Source: Akebia trifoliata (lineage: Eukaryota; Streptophyta; Magnoliopsida; Ranunculales; Lardizabalaceae). Taken from it: DNA of 64,000 nucleotides. Made by a program: the position numbers and the translations under genes. Every line of letters starts with the position of its first letter. Position 1 is the first letter of the stretch. Of the stretch, positions 25,752-37,448 are shown piece by piece. Location of the stretch: NCBI GenBank assembly GCA_017979445.1, contig CM030709.1, forward strand, positions 1,736,001 through 1,800,000, in the 5' to 3' direction. Under the pieces are notes generated by a model. That model was not told the origin of the DNA. It saw only the letters and a program-made list of their open reading frames with translations, and searched no databases.

Positions 25752-26055
25752 AATCCCAAGGGGTTGGCCTAGTGGCAAACTGAGCCTTGATAAGCTTCTC
25801 AGGAAGGGTAGGTCAAGTGTTCATAAGTAGCTGGGGGGAAGAGCAAGGGTCCGAAGGAGCTGATGAACCGGGAGGATACCGGAGCACATCATGTTCGAAT
25901 CCGGGTTAGAAGCAAATGCGACCTCCTTCGCCTCCGGCTTGTAGGCTTGTTAGCTTCGCTACCTCTGCTCTGGAAGCAGCTTATGCCTATTTAAGCGGGT
26001 TAGGAAGGTGGGTAAAGTTCAATTACATCGATCCTGACAGTGAAAACCCCACAGA
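25752..26055 (+). mobile_element. tRNA-like SINE candidate
   Basis: TTGGCCTAGTGG at 25765-25776 fits a Pol III box A, and TGTTCGAATCC at 25893-25903 fits box B. The GC-rich character differs sharply from the surroundings. The A-B spacing of about 125 bases is larger than usual for tRNA-derived SINEs, so there may be an internal insertion. The 3' boundary is uncertain and no clear A-rich tail or target duplication was seen. Confidence 0.45.
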
Positions 26056-27247
26056 GCTATGAATTCTTTGGCCACCCTACAAGGTATAGTTGACCCTCAA
26101 CTCAACAAGTTGCACATAAAACTTTCCAAGGGGAAAGATCACAAGGAGGAAGGAAATTTTCATGAAAGAGAAAAGAATCATAGAGAAGATGATGAAATTA
26201 GAGTTAAAAGGTGGGTCCCTCCTTCCCTTTGTTGCCCTAATGTCTTATTTTTATATAAGAAAAAAAAAAAAGAATGAAACAACTTAAATATACTTTCTCT
26301 CCTCCAATAACCTGCACTGTATATATTTATTAGGTAAAATACACCAAATAGGTGATTAGATGGCTTATGATAATCCCCAACTTCCAAACCTAAGTCATCT
26401 TTGTCCCCAAATGTTGATTATGTTTTTCCACTTTCTTTCTAATTAAGCCACATGACACACACGAACCGATTAATTTTGCACCACCTACACTAAGTTAATT
26501 CAACAAAATAAATAATCAATTTCAAATTAAATTGTGAGATGGTCAGCGTTTGAAAATATATAAGGAGGTATCTTAAATATAAAATAACATAGGGTTAAGC
26601 CAAAATCTCATATTTTATGAAAGTGAATGTGCGGCGAGGAGCTAGCATTCTTCTTGTAATAAAATACTTTAAATTTGGCTATATATGTAAAGGATGTTTT
26701 ACAAAAATGGGCGAATATTTGGCCAAAACATGTTTCTAAAATCGAGTTTAAGAGGCTCATCTCATTTATCAAAAAATCTATAGGACAGACTTTACTGTAA
26801 GTGTAAATTTTAGTAGATATAATTCCAAGCTCTGTCAATTCTTTCAAAAAGGAAAAAACTCCATATTCTTTTTAGATCAAAATTCTCCCCTTCATTTCCC
26901 CATTTATTATAACAAAATATAAATAGAAAATGGCTGAAGATGACAGGTGTTTTCGTCTAATTAAGTAGGGCTGAAACAAAAATTAAAAAAAAAAAAAAAA
27001 GAAGTTATCAGTTGACTTTGGGAGAAACAGTGTAGCACCTAGCAAGTGAATTTTACATTCAAAAAATAATTTGCTAAGTTGTTATATTACTAACCATGAA
27101 CCACCACCAACCTTCATCTATGTTCTATGATATTTGGGTTATCTCACCTTGCTGACCAAATGCGCGAACAACATAAAACCGTCCCTTCTGTGCCATGTTA
27201 ACCCAGACCTCTCCTGAGAGTGTGTGCATTGCAACTACTAGCAAGAA
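26056..27247. other. Spacer downstream of ChlG with no recognised gene
   Basis: AT-rich sequence containing A runs (26266-26275, 26985-27000) and, near its right end, the presumed ChlG 3' UTR. A 20-codon open stretch on the minus strand around 27123-27186 ends in a donor-like GTGAG but has no other support. Confidence 0.45.
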
Positions 27248-30200
27248 TCAATGGCTAGTCGCTAGAGCCGTGACCAAGAGACCCAACACAAGGAATGGCT
27301 GTGCACTAGCCTGAGTTAAGATCAAAAGACCAACTTGAGTTTTACGAAAAACAATGGTTGCATCCAATGCTTACGAACTGAATTGATGATCCATCCTACT
27401 CAATTCAGTGTTCATCAATGTCAAATAAAACCAATAAAAATGTTTCTTCTGAAAATTGTTCTGATAACCCAAATCCTAACGTTTTTTTCGTTTTCTAAAA
27501 TCATTTTGAAATATCTGGATTGTCATTTTGAAGAAATCCAGTGTCATGATACAATATATAGGCATTTAAAAACACGGAGGAATTTACCTGATATGTGACA
27601 TCATATTTAATTGGGTCCTTCAGTAAATATCGAGACTGCAACAACATTGGCAGAAGCACCTCCATGAGTAGAAATATGGTTTACAGATAACAAGCATTTT
27701 CCTTTAAGAGACAAAATATAATAAAATAAAAACACAGGATATGAAGAACTAGAGCTTATTACTCAAGGCCAGTTTTTATTGTTTGTGGAGATACGTGATT
27801 GATTAGGACAAATCAGATATTAGTCGATGTAGCTTTGATGATGAACTTGTTTTGGATCTAGGATGGACATAGGGCATCAGGACCTATAGAGTGCCTAGGG
27901 ACATGAGCATGAATGTACATGCAATACTAAATTACTGGAGTGTGTATATCATAGTCAAGATATTGTGGTAAAATAAGAAAAGTTTAGTGGAAGAGAAGTG
28001 ATCGATTACAGAGATCAACTATGGAGGCCTCTGATATAACCATCTTACATCTGAAAGTGGTGCATCCTAGAACCTTTTTTGATTAGCGAAATTCATTGGT
28101 GGATGCAAGCAAACGACATCAAAAAATAAAAAAGAGGACTATGTACTTACTTGGAAAACCACTTGTGGAATTATCAAACCAAGCAGGGTCAAGGCATGAA
28201 TTGGTTTACCTGCACCCACGAGATAACCTGCAATTATCACCAACACAGAATCAAAATGAATGCTACATTGCAAATTGTTATAGGATGATCAACATTGAAT
28301 GAGAAGAATAGTTGAAACTTAGCAGCTCATGTGTGTTGTATTTTAGTGAAGTTACAAGGAGATTATTGAAAACCAAAGCATGATATAATACATTAAAGAA
28401 TGAAAGTGATGAATTACAAACAATAGAAATAATTAAGCTTGCAATAAAGATCTGTTAACACTATCCATCCATCTATAGATGATTCATTGAGTTTGCATTA
28501 TATAACCAACATATATGGCAATAAGTGTGATATCAAACATGGATGGGAGTACAATAAAACTTATCAAAATGAATGCATGATGGCATTAAGTCGTTTGATG
28601 TATTTAGAAATTTAAAATTCTAAATATTTCTTCAAACTTTGGACCAACTAAATGATATAAAATATAATACCATCTGAGGATTACTCACACATGAACACAT
28701 CAAGGAGTTGGGACCCACCATTGAAAAACCTGAGTCAAAGGGCCAACCTGATCTAATGGTCATGGCTATCTGATACTGTTTATGTGATGTCCAAAAGAAT
28801 GCAAGATATGGAATGACTAAAATCATGTTTTCCACTCCCTCGTATTTTGCAAATGGCCAAGAATTAGCCCTATTTTCAATAGGTATACATGGGTGAAGGT
28901 GGGATTTGATTCCAGGTCTGGAATTACCAATCATAGACCAACTTACCAAGTGGCAACTTCAAGAATTACCACCGATAAGAAGTTAAGAACATACTATTGG
29001 TTCATTAAGGCCATAATTTGATATCAAACCTGAATTAACAAAGAAAGATGCCTATGAATTATAAGCCAAAAATTCCAAATTTTCAATCCGAATTGAAAAA
29101 TAAACGTACCAACGATGGCTATCTGAGTTATGTCAATGGTACCAACAGAAATCCATTTAGCGGTATCAATGCCAAAGGCCACTGGAAGTGACTGTTTCAA
29201 ACATCATAACCACAAAGGGTCAAACCCTTTATTTCAAATGCAAAATCAGCTAAATAAGAGAAGAAAAAACCTGCAGTCCCAACTCCCTATCTCCTTCGAT
29301 ACTTTTGAAGTCATTTACAATGGCAATACCCAGCTGAAACGTGAGAAGGCAAAAACTAGGTTAATGGTCGCATCGTGTAAGATATTAATTCAGATAGGTC
29401 TAAGACACTGCTGTCTGGGGAGAGCATACCTACCCCAGCTATACTATACAAGAGTGTGAGGACAATTATGTCAGGCGAAAGAGTCCCAAATAAAGCCTGA
29501 CCAGCCCACCTGCCAGATAATGGATTTGTCCAAAAATATGTCAGATAGCAAGGATGCCGAAGAATGCTTATTTTTACATCTGAAGAGCAGACAATTTTAC
29601 AGAGGAAACCCATTGTAGCTGTCTTTAGACAATAAGAGTGGTCTGCCTTGCATGTGAGTCACATTTATCATTTATCAAAATGGAATTTCTAGAAGGTCCT
29701 TAAGGTCTATCTGACAAATAACTTAGATTTCTATTTTAAGATCATCAGTAATAAAATAAAGGGCAGAGTCAGCAACGAAGCATGGGATGCTAAAAAACCC
29801 GACACTCTCTTAGTCAGAAAACTTGTCAAAATCAGTTTAATAAAGGAAACTACAAGAAAAGATGTCCAACCATGGCAAACTGATATAGCTTGCTCCAAGA
29901 GCTAAGTTTCCTATCCAACCATTCCGCTTGAGCTGCAACATACTTGAAAAGCAGTAAGGGATAAGCTGTTTGTCTTCTTCAACCATCAGAACAACTAGGG
30001 TAGTTTTAGTAGCACGATTGAGAGAAGGAATCACCAACCTTTAAAGGTGGAGCAGAATATATGTATGATATCAAGGACCCCCCCAGAGCAAGGCAGAAAA
30101 CAACAGGAAAGTTATGCCCTGACTAAAAAAGAGAGAGATTCAGGAACAGAAATTCATCTTTAATAATTTTAGGAAGGTGTCATTCATTTAGAACACCTAC

Positions 30201-33200
30201 CCACACATCTAATAAACCAGCCAAGCCCAGGCCTCCTAAAAGCAACAACCAGATCTGGGAAATCACCTGAAACAACAGCTTCCATTAGAAGCAAGGTGAG
30301 CTTCATTTAACAATACTAGTTTAACAAGTACATTGCACATTCTGTCATAATTGCAACTTCGATGTTTCATATTTACAGAGTTAAACATTCTCAATTTCTT
30401 GCATACTTCTGAATTATTTATTTTTATTTATCACCATAGAGTTATGAATCAATTGCTGAGAAGTAATTTTAACAACTGGGAAATCAACACTAAGGCAATT
30501 CTTCATAAAGACTTAAGCTCTATCCCCTTGAATCCTTTGAAAGCATATCTGTGAGTGGAAACGGCTTGAGTAGGAATCTTATCAACTAGGAAATCAATAC
30601 TATGGTGTCTCTTTAGAGAGACTTCGCTCCATCACCTTGAATCCTTTGGAAGTAAATCTGTGAGTAGAAATGAAACCCCGAAAGGATAGTTTTCAGTTTT
30701 CAGTTTGTTCCTTCTATACAGGCCTTACTTATTTGGACCTCTCTCCATTCCTTGCTTAAGTCCTGTGGAGATCTCTTGTACCATTCAAGGTAGCTTTCTT
30801 TGATCGGATCACTATATTGGATAAGATTCTCATAACAAACCATCTTATTAGTTAAGGGGATTCCAGAATCCTATACATGCATTGCGTGCAAAGGTGAGGA
30901 GGAGACAGTGCATCATCTCCTCGTTCACTAACTTTTCTAAAAGTTATGTTGGTTGACTTTCTTAATTTGTTTGGCATGTTTTGGATGTTTCCCAATAAAG
31001 TATTTGAGGTGTTTTGGGGATGGTCAGCAAAGTATTCTCTTCTCAAGGAATATACTTCAGAAATTTCTCTCATTTCTTGGTCCTATTCTCTCAATAAAGA
31101 GGAGAACAATTGTGTTCTCAACCATTACGAATTCCTTAGCTGAGGTGGTCCTTAGGATCGAGGCATTTTGTACAAATGGTCCTCCACTCTAGTAGTGACA
31201 AAACCTGGATAAAATCCATACAAGAGCATGGCTAATACACATTGAGAAGGGTATAATAGTACAACAATTAAAGAGTTTCAAGAACAATAACAAAACCTCA
31301 CTTATTTCCATGTGGAAGTCAAATTTATAGGATAATAAAAACAAGTGTCACGTGGAACATCCAATAAAGGGCATAGACAACATTTCAAATAATCAAAGCA
31401 TTTCCAGTACAAAAGCAAAAGCATCGCCTCCTTCAAGAGGAAGTCAAATGAATGAAAATAAGAACTAATCGATAACCAGTGAATCAATTAAATTACATAC
31501 CTCACTCTCAGATATTGTTCCTGAAGGAATCGGACGATACGGTTCGTTGATTGCATCAATCTCTCGGTCATACCAGTCATTGAGTGTCTATGAATGTGAA
31601 ACAAGCATACATGATCTAATCCACTTAATAAACATAATTAGGATTTTGAGCCAATAAATACAGAAAAAGCAAGCACCAGCTTTGCAGCCATGAAGAGAAG
31701 TTACTTGTGCATAACCAGTGAGACATGGGCCAGACATTAACATGCAAACAATTGATTTAGCAACATCTTCCGTGTTCCAATGGAAATTCCCTGCAATGCA
31801 AAAAAAATAAAAAGGTTGCAAGTGCATAATGAACACTTCAGTATATGGAATTAATGTTTCAGAAGCTGAGTAGCAAGGTAAAGCACTCAGCTGGCCAGTG
31901 CGTGCCTCGAGGCATACGTCTCACGCACATGAGATTTTTCAAGTAATAATATATATATATATATATACACACACATAATTAATACCAAAAAAATAAAAAT
32001 TAGGGTAACACCACAAATTTCCATATCGGTTGAAAACTGCATAACACTAAATATACCACACAAATTTATTTATGAACCAAATCAATTAAACAACTTTTTT
32101 CTGTGAACATCATTACTTTATACTTGAATCTATTTTCAGTGCTTTAGTATCATTGAGAAATTGTAGGTGGTACTGAGAAATGGCACAATAAATAATGTGG
32201 AATACATTCTCGTAGCAGTTCAAAGTGAGAGAAACAAGAGTTTAATTCCCCAAGGAACTTGTTAAAAAGAACTTACATCCAAATGGTTCTACAATATCAG
32301 CATACCAAAAGGAAAACTAGAAATTCCGGGTCAATATCTATAAACAGATTCATTAAATTGGAAAAAAAAAAAAAGGAAAGGGGGGGGGGGGGGGAGATAC
32401 CAGAAGCAGCAGCACCACAGACCACTCCAGAAACTAAAGGAGGCCAGGTAACAGGCTTCGTAAGTTGAAGACGAATCTTCCATTTATTCTGCACATCAAA
32501 TATCTTAACAATCAAAGTCTACTTTAAAATAACTTGGGTTGCAAACAGTCATATAAAAAACAAGCCAAGTAGCAAGTATGGTTGTAAAAGTGTAGTGTAA
32601 TTCAGCCCAATCATTGTCATCATCATCACGAAACCCTTATCCCAGAAATCTGGGGTCGATTGAATCACGTTCATCCATTCAATTCTATCTCAAGCCACGT
32701 GTTCCGTTAATTCGAAGAGTCCTTGCACTCACTACTCTGAGCCATGCCCTGATGATCACGTAACAACCCACCAACAAACTGACTGACTTTACATGAATCA
32801 ATAAAATAGTTGACGTTCACATTGAATTTTCTACGAAAATTGAACGAGTTAGCCTAAGAATCTTCTATTGCACCACATTCCACCAAACAATCAACGATGC
32901 ATTCCTCTCCAAAGACCACCAAATTCATTCCCATAACCATTTCTCCGTCAGAAATTTCGTTCGCACCCCATAACCTACTTAAACTTAAACTGCCCACTTT
33001 TTGAATGCACTAATTCTAGCGTGAGATGGCAATTAATGTCAGATTAGAAACATGATCAGAGATTTTTTTTATTTCTTATTTTTTTTTTTTTTTTAACATT
33101 TCATTCAATCAAATTTGAGCTTTTTCCAGCATTTGAACAACAAAGTAAAATCTCACTGTTTCGTGTGCCGCTCCCTTGATGCCCATTAGCTGATTGAAGC

Positions 33201-33604
33201 TCGAACCATTGGCCACTGGCGCCTTATCTCCTGCTATAGAAACGAAACACAAAACCCTAATCACACCAATTCATATTTTCTTTCTCAACCTCTAAACTAA
33301 GATTATAGAGATATACAAAGAGAGAGGACCTTCTTTCCCATCAGCTTCAGCTGCTCTGATCACAAATCTCCTCCCTGAAATTTTTTAGTAATCTCTGTTC
33401 GTAAGTTCTTTGTGATTTGTGAGAGATTAAGAAAAATAGGGTTTTTCGAAGTTTGCAGAAGTATCAACTACAACTACTACATCTTATTAAAGACTTACTG
33501 ATGAGAGAAACAGATGCCGGCCTTAGAACCTTATGGGAACGAAGACTGATGGATTTACCGTTAGACAATCTTATAGATAAAACAGAGTTCGTGACAGTCG
33601 CCAT
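27248..33604 (-). CDS. CHLG: Chlorophyll synthase, chloroplastic (368 aa)
   Basis: This enzyme attaches a phytyl or geranylgeranyl chain to chlorophyllide, the last step of chlorophyll synthesis, in thylakoid membranes (UbiA prenyltransferase family). Exons: 33604-33499, 33374-33330, 33230-33157, 32488-32401, 31790-31705, 31587-31501, 30266-30201, 30122-30039, 29932-29871, 29509-29434, 29333-29271, 29191-29110, 28227-28151, 27635-27588, 27310-27248. All are in phase. Exon 1 gives a Ser/Arg-rich chloroplast transit peptide (MATVTNSVLSIRLSNGKSI), continuing to RRRFVIRAAEADG. The Asp-rich prenyl-diphosphate motif NDWYDREID lies at 136-144 and a second, NDFKSIEGDRELG, at about 265-277. The C-terminus reads ASAQPFLVLGLLVTALATSH. 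It follows Arabidopsis CHLG closely (387 aa). A tandem acceptor at exon 3 could add one Ala. Introns hold LINE debris, a C tract and a TA repeat. Confidence 0.97.
31948..31967. repeat. (TA)n microsatellite in ChlG intron 4
   Basis: An alternating AT run of about 20 bases followed by CACACACA-like sequence, directly seen. Confidence 0.8.
32380..32394. repeat. 15-base G run (C tract on the ChlG coding strand) next to a splice donor
   Basis: An uninterrupted G15 on the plus strand is followed on its left by an A-rich run. On the ChlG strand it appears as C15 starting six bases after the exon 4 donor (GTATCT then C15). Directly seen; its length could partly be a sequencing artefact. Confidence 0.85.
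32618..32765 (-). mobile_element. 3' end remnant of an RTE-type LINE in ChlG intron 3
   Basis: Read on the minus strand, GAATTGAATGGATGAACGTG leads to TCGACCCCAGATTTCTGGGA and TAAGGGTTTCG, then a TGATGATGATGA tail. This is the usual form of the 3' end of plant RTE LINEs (a GACCCC...GGGATAAGG block and a short tandem tail). Only the last 150 bases or so remain. Confidence 0.55.
33231..33236 (-). other. NAGNAG tandem splice acceptor at ChlG exon 3
   Basis: On the coding strand the intron ends TAG CAG before GAGATAAGGCG. Either AG keeps the frame, giving EGDKAP or EAGDKAP near the transit-peptide/mature boundary. Which is used cannot be told from sequence; I used the distal one. Confidence 0.6.
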
Positions 33605-33724
33605 TGATGACGAAGCTTATTATACTCAGTTCAGAGTTCAGACTCGAGAGGGACGAAGACCTGCTTTAGGTGCAAATGAGCGATCTGATGGAAGCGGGCT
33701 GCAGACTTCAATTTTTTAAGAGAG

Positions 33725-33806
33725 ATGCTATTGGCACTCCAACTTTTACTTATTACATCCAGTTAAAATTAAAGAAAAATAAGTAGAAGTTGGGCTGCCA
33801 ATAGAA
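33725..33806. mobile_element. 80 bp foldback element in the ChlG 5' flank
   Basis: CTATTGGCACTCCAACTTTT at 33728 is mirrored by AAGTTGGGCTGCCAATAG at 33787-33804. A half copy (GATAAGTAAAAGTTGGGGTG) lies at 34190-34210, and related traces occur near 37300-37330. It sits about 120 bases upstream of the ChlG ATG, so it may be within the leader or promoter. Confidence 0.55.
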
Positions 33807-34230
33807 GATCTTTCTCTTTTTCTTCTTCTTAAAATTTCTATTTTTTGGGTTTAGGATTTCATTCGACATGATTTTAAAACTCATTTCAATGTCTCATCCA
33901 TGAATGAGACTGAGTCACCTCGGATGAATTTTTCGATCGTTTGAGTCGTCTCATTCAACAATGAAAAAAATAAATCATAGTTTTAAAATCCCGTCCGATA
34001 CGTTTGACTTGTTTATTTGTCTTGTTTGTGAACGATATTGAGACGTGTTGAACAATTTAAAATCATGAATCATAAAGAACTCATGAATTTATTTTGAGTG
34101 GTATAATGTTTTGTACTATTGAAATTGTATTTAAAAGCAAAGATTTAATCTTTATTTGGGGTTGATAGAAAATTTAAAAAATCAAGGTGTGATAAGTAAA
34201 AGTTGGGGTGCAAATAGAAACTCTCTTTAT

Positions 34231-34935
34231 ACCCTCTATATTTTGGTGAATTTTTAGTTATCATTGCATTTTTTGAAATTATGACATGGCCCTTTAATTT
34301 TTTGCATTCTCTAATTAACAAATAAAATGACATAAATGATCTTATTTTCATTATATAACAAAAACAAGAAAGAAAAAAACAAAAAAGAGTTTTCTCGTTG
34401 AAGTAACATTGAAATTGACATTGTTTCACATATGTGTGCGTAGAATCATGGTTCTATACACACATTCATGCCAACAATGTGTGAAAAGACGTCAATTTCA
34501 ATGTTACTTCAACATTTATCAAAAGAAAACATCCTTGATTTTTTCTTGCGGAAACAAGTTATATTCAACATCATGGGTTTTTAACTTTTCACTATCTTCT
34601 TCAAGAACAATAACGAAGATTTTTTAAGTACGTCATGATGAAATTTTGAATAAAAATAAAATCGAGAATTTACTACAATAGATTAAATTGAGATTGAAAG
34701 CAATGTATTAAATATGGGCTCTAATAGATTGCAAATAATTTATCATATAGATTGAAGAACTTCAAGACGATAGCTTTTGAAAAGAAAGTTCAAGGACTTA
34801 TGATGACATATTGAATATGAGGGCATTCGAAGTCATTTCTCATTAATCAGAAAAGAAGATTGAAGTCAAGGGGTATATTATCAGTTTTAAAATACAAGAG
34901 GGTGTTTCAAATATTTCGCAAAACAATGGAGGGCT
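34231..34935. mobile_element. TIR element copy with a nested MITE
   Basis: The left end ACCCTCTATATTTTGG (34231) and the following TGACATGGCCCTTTAA are mirrored by TGAAGTCAAGGGG and an AGAGGGTGTTTCAAA block at about 34861-34912. The family is that of 21466-22831. A different MITE (34397-34513) sits inside. No coding capacity. Confidence 0.5.
34397..34513. mobile_element. 117 bp MITE, copy 1 (partner at 52909)
   Basis: GTTGAAGTAACATTGAAATT opens the element and its exact complement closes it at 34513. The inner region carries TTTCACATATGTGTG. The same ordered blocks occur at 52909-53064, defining a small family. Confidence 0.7.
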
Positions 34936-35094
34936 TGTGATGAGTTTGAAAATACGAGGGGACCACGCGTGTTGTAACGGGACGAGGTTTCTTCAGTCTT
35001 TCAAGTGGGCGCCCGCTTCAAAGCTTTTTGCTGATCCTGGACTCTGATTCCCATCCATCAACCTCGTCGTCACAAAGAATCGTGCCCCGCCCTT

Positions 35095-35377
35095 TACGTA
35101 ATTATTTGAGACAGCCCATATATCTTGACCTTGGTCTTCTCTAAAAGACTATTAAAATGACTTAAATGCTCTAATCTTCAACTTCTAACTAAATACTTAA
35201 AGTTTTTCTTTCACCAAGAATATCATCTTCAACCTCTAATATAAAATTTGTTACATTGATCTTCAACCTTGAGATTCTAAGTCCTTCACTTTCAAACCTC
35301 AATAACAAAATCTTATTTTGTTTGAGAAATAAAAGGTGTGAGTTTTTTTTTGTGAAAAATAAATCAATGAATTCTAC

Positions 35378-35420
<43 letters not shown>

Positions 35421-35600
35421 AGAGTGTGTGTTCATTAAAGATGAAATTGAATCATTGAATGTGAAAATAATTCAAGAGCTTGAAAATAATATATCTCAAG
35501 GAGACCCAAATCAGTGTGTAGGGACTATATAATCAGTTTGAAAGATACAAAGGGTGTCATATTCATCGAAATGTGGAGGGTAATAAATAACTCTAATTAC
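35095..35600. mobile_element. Partial TIR element of the 21466-type family
   Basis: The left part has TCTTGACCTTGGTCTTCTCT and then CTCTAATCTTCAACTTCTAAC, matching the subterminal block of the 11622 element. The right part has AATCAGTTTGAAAGATACAA and GGGTGTCATATT. The outermost ends are eroded. A (GA)n microsatellite lies inside. Confidence 0.4.
35382..35417. repeat. (GA)n microsatellite
   Basis: About 17 uninterrupted GA units, directly seen, in the spacer between ChlG and the AAA gene. Confidence 0.9.
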
Positions 35601-36067
35601 AGAGGAACCCTTTTTCAAGTACACTAATCTTTGCAAAATGTATGAGAATGATGATTATTCAAGTAATGCACACATTACAAGTCTCATTAGGTTAAGGATC
35701 CATGTTCTGCAAATGTTTCCATGGCAAATAAAAATAGCTTATTGTCACCCTCAACTTTTATTGAAAACACATAAGATATGTGCTAATTCTTTGGTGATTT
35801 ACATATGAATTATGGTGTTTTTAGCAGAAGTCGGCATGACATTAGAATCTCTATGAAAAATAGTATTTTATTTTAGAAGAATGTAGATATATTATTTTGA
35901 ACATATTAATAAAAATATTTGTAGATAGGTATGTAATTTTAAAATATTAATTAATGTAGATTTATGTCGGCATTACCTACGCTTTTTCTCATTATGATAG
36001 TAAAGATCTAATATTTTGAGTACATGGACAGATTTGTCTATACTTTTAAAAATATTAACAATAATTG

Positions 36068-36343
36068 TCATTTTTTATTATTATTCATGACGGGATCTAC
36101 ACCCGTAGGCCCGATTAGTAGGGGCAAGGCAACTGACTTCTCAGAGCACCATACCTCATCTCTTCCAAATCCCTCAGGTAAAGTTAATACCCCACAAACA
36201 ACACTTGCCACATAAATAGTGATAAATCTATGTGGATGGCCAACAAGCTTGAACTGAAGATGTCTCTCTTTTTGGAGGGATGCATTAATCACTATTGAGC
36301 TCAACACTTGTTGGTTACCATCAATAATCATCATTTCTCTCAT
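36068..36343 (-). other. Unassigned 91-codon open frame in the ChlG-AAA spacer
   Basis: The frame opens with MREMMIIDGNQQVLSS, contains FITIYVASVVCGVLTLPEGF and ends with VDPVMNNNKK. It is less AT-rich than its surroundings. I recognise no domain. It has no convincing promoter or splice sites and is flanked by repeats; it may be a transposon or gene fragment, or chance. Confidence 0.15.
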
Positions 36344-37179
36344 TATAATGGTAAGGACATGTACAAAATCGTAGTAAAATATACAATAGCCTCAAGGTGA
36401 GACATGGACAATAGTTGTATTGAACTTCTAAAACAAAGTATACACCAAAGCATTCAACCGTGACAAATTGTGAAATGGCATTCACTCATACAAGTGACAT
36501 ACGATGTTTGGGTGCGGATCCTAACTGACCACAACAAGGAGTAGTTGAGTAGGATGTTGATGGGTTAGTAATAGTTCGATAATCAGTTTACTCGTAACTG
36601 AACCAATTATATGCAACCATTTTGATTTATTAAGAAAATAATTTCATACCAAAGGTTGAGGAGTAATAATCACCATAAAAATTGTTCAAATAAAAATTAA
36701 AAGATCCAACATATGGAGATAGATTGTTCTTAATATAGGCAAAGTAATATAATTTTTGTTGTGATATTAGATCTGAAAGATAATCCTAACCTCACAACAA
36801 ATCATTATGATGCCAATTGACCAAACCCTACTTAACGTTGCAGTATAGTATTGGGTATCTTATTTAAAATTTGCAAGGAAATATGTTAACGTATAGAATA
36901 GTGTTTTCTTGTAAACATGGAGATAATTTATGTATTCTTAGTGAACAACATACAAAATTTTCAGATAGGTCAAAGAAAATCATGAACACTGCCAAATCTT
37001 TGTGGTGGACATCCAAATTTACATTATCCGAAAAAAATTTGACTTTAACCATGGGAGATTGCTTCATCATTTTCTTATATTTGATTGGGATGATAGTAAT
37101 TGGACAAGTTTTTTAGGAGAAAAATCAAGGGGTTTAGGCTAGAGGTTTAAGATGAGGGTGTTTTAGGTCATTTCACTTG

Positions 37180-37275
37180 CCTTAAGAGAAGACTGAGGCC
37201 AAGGGGCATGTCATCAGTTTGAAAAGATAAGGGTATCTCAAAATATCCACTAAATCTAAGAGGGGCATTTCAAAA
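37180..37275. mobile_element. Right-end fragment of the TIR family next to the AAA gene
   Basis: GAAGACTGAGGCCAAGGGGC near 37191, then CATCAGTTTGAAAAG and GGGTATCTCAAAAT near 37229-37242, match the right arm of the 21466-22831 element in order. A matching left arm was not identified. It ends about 175 bases before the AAA gene ATG. Confidence 0.5.
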
Positions 37276-37448
37276 TCAAATTACTTAAAATTGGTGTAAT
37301 ATAAAAGAAGCTAGTGTGCCAATATAAACTTTCTTGGCTAAAAACAAGTATTTGTGCTTCTGACACGGCAGGCTCGGACACGAGAAATTCTCAGATCTCT
37401 CTCTTCGTCTGTGTAATTCGCGCCTCAAAGAGAAAAAAAGAGAGAAAA

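Noticed and set aside
27123..27196. Minus-strand MAQKGRFYVVRAFGQQ ending at a GTGAG donor
   Set aside because: It lies just after the ChlG stop, in the likely 3' UTR. There is no partner exon and no family resemblance.
33453..33719. Protein-like 88-codon frame on the plus strand with splice-like signals nearby
   Set aside because: It is antisense to ChlG exon 1 and its leader. The minus strand gives a clear chloroplast transit peptide that joins in phase to exon 2, so the plus frame is a shadow.
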